Assembly (NCBI GenBank): GCA_973895155.1
Contig: OZ316895.1
Coordinates: 10,912,001-10,976,000 of the forward strand
Length of the DNA stretch: 64,000 bases
From: Marsupella aquatica
Taxonomy: Eukaryota; Marchantiophyta
Direction of reading: 5' to 3'
Positions 56,301 to 64,000 of this stretch are shown here, in pieces; position 1 is the stretch's first letter; each line of letters starts with the position of its first letter. Both the position numbers and the translations under genes were made by a program. The notes under the pieces were generated by a model. It was not told the DNA's origin, ran no database searches, and saw only the letters and a list, made by a program, of their open reading frames with translations.

Positions 56301-58970
56301 TCATCATGCCCAAACTACTTGGGGTGTCCTTTCCTAAATAAGAGTCCTTCACAAAAGTGAAACATCCAATGGCAATTAGTTTATAACATTTGACTGGTTT
56401 TTGCGCTCATTGTGATGGGTCAAATGATTTTAGAAAAATCTCAAATTTTGTGAGGTAATAGATTGGACATAGGAGAACATGCAGGCAGCATTTGAGTTAA
56501 AAAAAAGATCCAAAAGTTGTCTAAATTAATGCACAATTATGTCAAAACCACCAGTTTAGAGTTGGTCATGATGCCAAGGAATATATCTGGACACATTTGA
56601 GGCGTCCACACCAAAAGTGAGTTTTCGTTCCAAATGGAGTTGATCTTTTGTTTCCTTGGTGTAAACTGACTGATGACTTTACACATTCCATGGGGCTGGG
56701 CAGAACAAATCCTTTGGGCCTTGGCATTTTCTACTTTCAGAGGATTCTTAAGGAGGAGTATGGTTTCCACTTTGGTCCTCCTTATGGGTAGAGAATTCCT
56801 ATTCCCTTTAAAGTTCACAGATGATGATCTGTTAAGTTGGGCACTAAGTCAATTGTGTATTCCATTTGTTCTGAGGGGACAATCGGTTCTGGAGTTCTGA
56901 GAATGTTCTTTCCAGTTTGGGCACTGGTGGCAACTGTAGTTCTGATCTTGCATTCATTTGGAATGGTTTCCCCTTCGGCACCATGGTTGGATATTGGGCT
57001 ATATTCTGCCATTGAAGGGCCGTTTCACTTTACCACCTTCGCAACCTCACAGAGAAGAGCAATCAAAGCAGGACTGACCCATCTACTCAATGCCATGAAC
57101 AGTTAGTGTTGGGCAATAAGCAAGTGTTTCAGACAAGTCACCAAGTGACTTACGATCAAAATGAATAGCATAACCAAGAGCATAATGTCTCACTTTCATC
57201 CAACACAAAGTACACGAGTACACTGACACAAAGATCCGTGTGTCACCTTGCATGGGCTACGTCCACGACCATACCAAGAGCTCCACTATGAGCACAAAAA
57301 GTACATATCACCATAGCTTCATGGTCCAAACTTTTTCCCTTTCACACCAAGTTCTCAACTAAGTGTTCTTTCTTCATGGGATACAGAGCGGGATACTGAG
57401 AGGGTTATCCCTTCATGAAGAGTCTAGTTAACTAATATTAACTTTGGTTAACTTACTCTAGGTAACCTAACCAAGGTTGAGTCAAACCCTAACAGTGACA
57501 TTTTTCATCAATCTAACCTTCAAGCACAGGGCGGTCTAGTATGCAAGAGTACCAAAGTCCACATATCCTACTAGTAGGAGTTACAAGCCAATTGTGGTTA
57601 CAGTTATTTGTCCCCGTGTCCTATCATCAGTCTACATAATAGGCAAAGCATACCCGAATCCAGCACGAGTTAGAGTTAGCCTAGGTTGCATGAAATGCTC
57701 TCTTTCAGCCACAATCATTTATCTGGCCCTTTAGTAATATTGTGTGTCTACTCCTAGAAGGTGTTGCAGCACCAACACAGGTCAAATGATCCAAGGCTTC
57801 AGCCATCTCCAAGTGGGGTTAAAGCATTGTCTTTGACCCAGGTCAAAGGTCTGTCCAATCCTAGACAGCCATAAACTCAGGACTCAGCAATGCACTTAGT
57901 GTAAAACTCAGGACTCACTTAGTGTAAAACTCACTAAGATAAGTGAGAACAAAATAATGAAATTTGAAAAGTAAATTTGAAAATAAAGTAAAATTTTAAA
58001 TACCTTGCTGAACATTACAAATAATGTTTTTGCCAAAATTTTCAAATGCCTTTAGTACAAGTTTTTAGTTTAATTAGTAGCCCGGCAAGATGAAAAATAG
58101 TGTTCATTTCTTTGCACCACATCTAATAATCTGACAAGTGATTACCAAGAGTGTTGGATATATCAAAAACAATCTAAGCGTTTGTAACTTACCTGGTCTC
58201 CAGAGAGAAGGCAATTGACCAACCAGCGTGAAATTGGGTTCAATCAATGTTTCACAAAGTTCACTGCATTGACTAGAGAAAATTCCTGATCTAATTTAAG
58301 AACTGGTTCATGGACCCCATCCTCCCCATCTTTCTATGGCGGTTCTTAAATTCAATGAGAAAGACAAGTCCCTAAAAATATTTTACATGGTGTATCAAAG
58401 GTTATGTGCCATGTTGCATGAGTCTAATTGACCATATTGAAAGATTTTGTCAAATACTGCACTCCTCTATCTACCCACTATTAACCATAATTTGAGGGTG
58501 TGTTAAGATTAATAGAAGGTCCAAATGAAGCCAATTTGTTTTCCAGAATTCTTAGAAATAGAAATGTCCATGCTCTCCAACCATAATAAGTTGCTATTAA
58601 TTACTATTGATCATAGTGGATGCTTCATTGTGTATGGTCCCGCTTAAAGCTAATATATGAAAAATTCAGTAAATTTTGTGTGTGTTAAAATCCGGTTGAA
58701 AATGAATTAATGCTTGGATGGATCAGGTTAGTGTCAATAGGAAATCGGGATGGATGGATGTAGACCATGTTTAGTGCCATTTTTTGCATAGAACACTAGT
58801 ACTGAGTTTGGGAAAAACAATCTTTGTGATCCGCAGGTTATGCTGGGCCATCTGGGCATTTAGTCCGGACCAACATTTAGGTCTATGGGGTTTTAGTTTC
58901 TTTATTTCTCCTTATCTCCATTTGAAACTAGGGTGATTTTTGAATGTGTACCTCATTAATGTTTAGGGTA
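56301..58970. other. intergenic, no gene recognised
   Basis: Frames at 56.67-57.1 kb lack domain features. A short AAACTCAGGACTCA duplication lies near 57880-57930. The rest is AT-rich. Confidence 0.5.
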
Positions 58971-58975
58971 TTTTT

Positions 58976-59322
58976 TGTTAGATATTGCTCTAATCTTGTG
59001 ACTCATGAGCTAACCACAGTTAGGCTAACTCGGGTTAGGACTTAGCTAATGTTAGCGGTAATGCTGTTGTGATTATAGCCAGGGCTAATGCCAGACCCTG
59101 GTGGAACTTAGGCTCATTGTTACGGAGCTAGTTGAGAGATAGGGAGACCTTGCGCTGTGGATGCTTGGTATGGCCGGTCGGTCTAGAGTGCAGTAAAGCT
59201 CTTGTGTGTTCACGTGGACGTAGCCTCATGTGGAGGTGAACCACGTATCTCTCTGTGTCGACTCTTGTACGTTGGATGTTTCATCCATGGCTTGCAGTTG
59301 CGAATGTCGTCTATGCTCAACA
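58976..59322 (+). mobile_element. solo LTR related to the 36.6-kb Copia element
   Basis: Begins TGTTAGATATTG and ends CTCAACA. The 3' 220 bp align with the Copia LTR (GGCTCATTGTTA.GGAGC, GTGGACGTAGCCTCA, GGTGAACCACGTATCTCT, GTCGTCTAT.CTCAACA). Flanked by TTTTT on both sides (58971-58975, 59323-59327). No internal sequence, so it formed by LTR-LTR recombination. Confidence 0.85.
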
Positions 59323-59327
59323 TTTTT

Positions 59328-61869
59328 GTATACGTACTTAATATGGATATTGTACTGCCATCAAGAATAGCATACTGTGAGCTAAAATTTAAAGAAAACT
59401 GTGATGACCCTAAGTGCACTAGCCTTTTCTCCTTTGGTATGTTACTCATCCTAAATTCATTTATTGAGCTTTTATGTCATTTGGGTTGTGCACATTTGAG
59501 TGAAACACCCAAATAGCACTCCTCCCAACTCACTCAAACTTCCCTTCTCGAATGTCTTAGGTAGCTTGAAATGTGACAAGGAAGCAAGAGGAGGATAATG
59601 AAGTTTTGTGCACTTTCTCAATGCTTGAGAACAGAATGCTAGGTAGACTTAATATTGAAGCATATATTTTGGAGATTATGTCACTTTACTCAAGTGCCCT
59701 ATAATAGTTGCACCCGAGCTGCTAAGGTTTTTGTAGCTGTTTTTTATAACAATAATGAAGTATCTGAATTGATATGCACTAGCATTAAATTTAGGTGGGA
59801 ATTAGTTATCTTGGACATCTCTTTGCACAAAACTTAGAATATTTATTTTTATTTGAATCTAGGGTTGGAGTGTTCTTACATTTCATTCAAAACTGTAATA
59901 GTGCTAACCAGTTTGTTTTTTGACGTTCAGAGGCAGGCATCCCATTTTTTGACGTTCAGAGGCAGCCATCCCAGCTTTGGAAATCCATGAGAGCTTCACA
60001 GTAAAACCCCTGTGTCCATCCAGGCTTAACATCCTTGTTTACTAAAATGAAAATTAATATTACACTATGCTGTCCCATTGAAAATTTTCACTCACTATAA
60101 CTTGTATCAATATATCTTTTTCTCCTTCATCTTACATTGAAAGTGAAGCGCGGATGGACCACCATGTTGGACACAATGCTCACGTAGACCACATTTTGGT
60201 GGGTCCATGGGAGCTTTGGGCTGATAACTTAATTGATTATAAGTCATAAACATTTTTCAGTTTTTCACCTCTGTCAAGTCTGTGCTCGTTTACTGATAAG
60301 TCTGTCAGTTGTTAATTTGCAACTCAGTAGATCAGCTTATCACGAATAATGAGAGAAAAATGTGTTTTGAAACCCAACTTTCCGAAGAAGATTGAAGACT
60401 TTCTGTTGTTGTTGGGAAAGGACCAAATCTAGCACTATAAGTGGGATCGAAAGTTACTTCTCAGGGTGGTCTATTCTCTCTAGATTGCTGGGAGCCTAAC
60501 TGGAGTTCGGGTGCAAGAGAAGAACGGAGATTGGGGGCAAGGTGAGTTTCTGAACATGGTGCAGCAACTTGAATGTTCTCACTTCTGTTTCTGATCATAA
60601 AAGGGGCAGTCAGGCTGGCTACTAAAATTTTCAAAACAAGTACAATGTAGTAAACAGTGGTACATGGACAACAAACACCAAACCCGTACCAAGAGAGTTC
60701 GCGTTGGACCTCTTTTCTTTGTTCTATTGTACTCTGCTGGGCACTATCTGTAAAAAATTGCCTGCTTAAAAAAAACAAAGAGAAAAACGATAGAAAAATG
60801 ATTCAGTTCACCCAAAACTGCCGAAAAGACATTGGAGTAGAAGCATAAGACTTCCAGAGAAGACTTCCAGAGAAATTTACCGAAAAGTACCGAACAAAGT
60901 ACAATGGATGAAAAGCAAAAGATCTCGAATGCAGATCCCAAAATACCAGAAAGAGAAAATGGATAAACATCAATCACTGCACGAGGTCTCCTGCTCCTAG
61001 AGTACAAAAAACATTGTAGGGCTCAGTTCCCTCTAGTGAATGGTCCAGTGAGAGGAAGCAAGCGAGCTTGAGCACTGTATGGACTTGACAGGTTGGTGAC
61101 GTCAATATTTTATGGTCGTCCATCTCCACTCATAAGTGTGTCGGTCCTGCATGACAATAGCAAATTTGGATGCGTCAGCCGTCCAATCCTACTCTCTCTC
61201 TAGTTGGGAAGCAAGGCTTAGCGCTGCGGAAGAGCTTGAGCCTATTGCTTGCCATGCAGATAGATGCCTCAATGACGCCCTAGTTCTTGTAAAGGCAACT
61301 GGATAGTTTCAACTCATTGTAGTTATGTCCATATTTAACCTCAGAGACTGAGTAAAACAAACACAATGGCCCCCAAGGTCTTGTAAAGCCACTCTAACCC
61401 AGCCCCCCCCCCCCCCCCCCACGTAGCATAATGCTGCTTTGTGAATGCCCCAGTCCACAGGAATTCCCTTGCCTGGATGTTCCTCTGCGTCACCGGCTAT
61501 TGGGTACCTACCATTCTGTTACACAGAGGTGATCTGGTTTATGACAAGTAGGATCACCAAATGATAACCAATGTTCCCCTGTTGCACATCGACACTGGCG
61601 AGGGACAAACAAGCTTTTCTCTCTCCATGCAACATTCACCCTTTGGGTTGGCCTGTATGTAAGCAACTTGGACTTTAATAGGATAAGTAAAAAAGTACTC
61701 AAGTCGAGCCCAAAAGAAAAGAGATTTTGAGAGTTACTCATTTATAAGTTTCCAATGTATAAAGAAACTTAATCAGTTCCGTGTGGCATTTACCTCACTT
61801 GTATAAAGAAACTTAATCAGTTCCGTGCGGTATTTACCTGCCACACTGGCCTATATTTTAAGTGTCTAA
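59328..61869. other. intergenic with small repeats
   Basis: Contains a ~33-bp duplication (TTTTTTGACGTTCAGAGGCAG, 59928-59990), an 18-nt poly-C run (61403-61420) and a ~60-bp duplication with GTATAAAGAAACTTAATCAG (61755-61838). No gene. Confidence 0.5.
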
Positions 61870-62084
61870 GAGCATCTCCAATGGTGTATGCTATTTGATT
61901 AGTGCATACATTAAATATAGCAAAGATGATATGTCCAAAAGCAAGCCCAGTGGTTACTTGGTTTTTCAGGTAGTATCTCCTTACACATGCACCCTTGGAT
62001 GCCAATCAGAGTATCTTGGAGAACCCAGGAATGAAGTCAATGTGCTATACAGCAACTCATATTGTCAAATTTTTGAAGCTGCTA

Positions 62085-62178
62085 TATGGTGAATGCACAT
62101 TTCAGATTTTGTCTTATTCAGATTTGCTATATGGTGAATGCACATTTCAGATTTTATCTTATTCAGATTTTTGTGTCA
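62085..62178. repeat. 47-bp tandem duplication
   Basis: GCTATATGGTGAATGCACAT plus TTCAGATTTT(G/A)TCTTATTC, two nearly identical copies. Confidence 0.85.
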
Positions 62179-62657
62179 TGTATTTTCATTTCAATCTGCC
62201 TTATCAAGGGGCAGTCTTTGTATTCTATACATTTTCAATTAATTTTTAGACCCCTTTAGTTTTAGGTATTCTAGAGTGTTTTGAACTTATTTTGGCAGCC
62301 CCCTTTCACAGTATGTGTTTTCTTAGAGACTAAACCAAAGGCTCCACCACCACGAGTGAGAAAAATGATGCTGAAGAACATGAATGCATAGCCTCTTAAG
62401 TTCTTCTCATGTTTTTCTTTCCTAGGTTTATGATTTTTATTGAAAGGAGTGTCATTCATAAGGCACCCTGAGTTAAGTGCACACATCATAGCATCGTTTG
62501 ACTTTATTTTTTCTTGGTCACTGTGCTTTTCTTGGCAGACACTTTACTTATATAACAACACTTCTATGCTCTCATAAGTTATTTACTTTCAGATCACTAC
62601 AAGACAAAAAATAAAGCATATTCCAGGATGAGAATGCTATATATATATACAGATCCC

Positions 62658-63081
62658 GTAACCAAAAAACCCACTAAGGTCAGAAGTGAATAGAGTTACA
62701 ATAACCCATCATTTGGGGTTGTAACCAAAAGACCCACTAAGGTCAGAAGTGAATAGAGTTACAATAACCCATCATTTGGGGTTGTAACCAAAAAACCCAC
62801 TAAGGTCAGAAGTGAATAGAGTTACAATAACCCATCATTTGGGGTTGTAACCAAAAGACCCACTAAGGTCAGAAGTGAATAGAGTTACAATAACCCATCA
62901 TTTGGGGTTGTAACCAAAAAACCCACTAAGGTCAGAAGTGAATAGAGTTACAATAACCCATCATTTGGGGTTGTAACCAAAAAACCCACTAAGGTCAGAA
63001 GTGAATAGAGTTACAATAACCAAAAAACCCACTAAGGTCAGAGTGAATAGAGTTACAATAACCCATCATTTGGGGTTGTCT
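62658..63081. repeat. 63-bp satellite-like array, about 7 copies
   Basis: Unit starts at 62659, 62722, 62785, 62848, 62911 and 62974 plus a shortened unit from about 63018. It contains GTAACCAAAA(A/G)ACCCACTAA, AGAGTTACAATAACCC and ATCATTTGGGGTT. The A/G variant alternates between units 1-4, hinting at 126-bp duplication steps. Confidence 0.93.
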
Positions 63082-63155
63082 TTGTTGTTAAACCTTACTG
63101 GGTTTGGTCAACATCGCGTTATAGTAGACCAACCCAGTAACCCGTGGAGATACTC

Positions 63156-63859
63156 TAAGACTTCCTCATCTTTCCCAAGACTTCCTATATTTTTCACATT
63201 CCACTCGCTGCTTTGCTTTCCTCTGTTCTGAAAATCTGCTTCACTATTCAGAAAGAGCTACTGTACTACTAATGGCGTTGTCCCCAACTAAGCACCCAAT
63301 ATAAGGGCATGGACCCGGTTGCAATAATTGCACATCAAAACATGACATATGTGTGTCTTACATCACTCAAAACATGACATATGTGGTGTACATCACTCCA
63401 TACCATGATAAAGCTCATTATTTTATTTGAATTAGTGAGTGTGAGTCCATACTATCACATTTTGATTTGTGATTACTGGCACGGGCATGGACCCACCCAC
63501 CCGAGTAGATTTGAAACCTTTTTCACAACATACATGCGTATACATTCGCCAAATGATCTACTGTAAATTCACGTGTTTGAGCACGTTCGCAGAAGAGATT
63601 CACCAATTCACCAATTCACCCAACAATTAGGACTCTTCTTGGGTGTGTCCACTGAGATCCTCCGTTGCCAGCAGAGGCTGAAGAAGAGTCGTCCGACGGT
63701 CCGAGCCAAGGCTGCAGACTGTCGATAATAGTAGAGGCTGAGCCAGAGTCCTAATTCAGCAAGTCCATACGGAAATGCGGAAGGTCTCCACCCTTTGAGA
63801 CCTCTTCAGTACTATAAACTTGTCTCTACGACACATAATGAAAACGTTCTGTTTTTCAG
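63156..63859. other. 3' flank of invertase 3
   Basis: 63159-63765 holds nothing recognised except short AATTCACC repeats near 63600. 63766-63859 is a diverged copy of the invertase 2 3' flank (25631-25736), sharing TCAGTACTATAAACTTGTCT and AACGTTCTGTTTTTCAGTTA. Confidence 0.6.
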
Positions 63860-64000
63860 TTACATGGTAGTCATGTTCACGGAATTCATGTGGTAGACGT
63901 CCAAGCTCTTGACGTTGACGGGAGTGGTTCCGTTGTTGAAGAGAAAGAGACGCACTCTCGAGCCAATGGCCAATGTCGGGTAGACTCGCGATGTGATTGC
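63860..64000 (-). CDS. vacuolar acid invertase 3, last exon, cut by window edge
   Basis: The C-terminal 46 codons plus stop (TAA at 63860-63862) of a third GH32 gene continuing beyond the window. The 141 visible bases match invertase 2 (25737-25877) with one difference, at 63919, which changes Ile to Val in TTP(I/V)NV. Far closer to invertase 2 than invertase 2 is to invertase 1. The 3' flank is also shared but more diverged. Whether the rest of the gene is intact cannot be seen. Confidence 0.92.
   Translation of the reverse strand, partial: AITSRVYPTLAIGSRVRLFLFNNGTTPVNVKSLDVYHMNSVNMTTM

Larger units (their letters stand above)
61870..63155. mobile_element. possible PIF/Harbinger-like non-autonomous element
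   Basis: The left end GAGCATCTCCAATGG and right end (minus) GAGTATCTCCACGGG form imperfect 15-bp terminal repeats, flanked by TAA on both sides (61867-61869, 63156-63158). No transposase. The inside is filled by tandem repeats. Beyond the first 15 bp the ends do not match, so the assignment is tentative. Confidence 0.5.

Noticed and set aside
1-64000. CRISPR arrays, bacterial operons, riboswitches
   Set aside because: The tandem arrays lack the spaced-repeat structure of CRISPR and all genes are spliced plant genes or plant transposons.

Overview
The window is nuclear DNA from a land plant. Three things show this: a plastid fibrillin/PAP gene, tandem GH32 vacuolar invertase genes whose second exon is the 9-nt plant mini-exon encoding the core of the NDPN motif, and a Copia LTR element primed by the plant initiator-Met tRNA site TGGTATCAGAGC. 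Introns are about 100-1100 nt, there are many local tandem duplications, and DNA transposons and LTR debris are interleaved. I cannot name the species. A bryophyte or other early-diverging plant is a guess.

Layout. At 0.6-3.65 kb (+) lie ten exons of a PAP12/FBN10-type plastid-lipid-associated protein gene, with a MITE-like hairpin in one intron. At 3.9-6.7 kb are small local duplications. At 6.7-10.1 kb (-) is vacuolar invertase 1 (661 aa, 6 exons). At 10.1-23.4 kb is mostly non-coding DNA with several tandem repeats, a diverged 556-bp duplication (13.1-14.2 kb), a 50-bp minisatellite (17.9-18.4 kb) and a tRNA-Gly(GCC) gene (21.4 kb, -). At 23.45-23.86 kb (-) is a small DUF2256 zinc-binding protein gene. 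At 25.7-30.8 kb (-) is vacuolar invertase 2 (648 aa, 7 exons). At 36.6-40.5 kb is an internally deleted Copia element with TTGCC target duplications, nested in a Helitron-like tandem repeat. At 58.98-59.32 kb is a related solo LTR. A MULE-type MITE (56.1 kb) and a Harbinger-like element (61.9-63.2 kb) follow. At 63.86 kb the 3' end of a third invertase runs off the window. Its visible coding part differs from invertase 2 at one base.

The most unusual object is an 11.4-kb DNA transposon at 43,824-55,256. It is flanked by a perfect 8-bp direct repeat (TTAGGGTG) and has CCCGGTTT terminal inverted repeats. It carries (a) on the minus strand a BED/DUF659/hAT-dimerisation transposase frame broken by three in-frame stops, (b) on the plus strand a protein-kinase gene with all major catalytic motifs and an intact 652-codon coiled-coil/RING-like gene, (c) G-rich subterminal arrays at both ends, (d) three hairpins inside each end, each with a constant core of about 32 nt between long arms that differ in sequence but stay self-complementary, and (e) a block of five further long inverted repeats between the convergent genes. 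A hAT element with a kinase plus RING-like cargo and covarying subterminal hairpins is something I do not recognise from described families.

The host genes fit sugar metabolism (vacuolar sucrose hydrolysis) and plastid lipid/plastoglobule function. There is no operon-like organisation.
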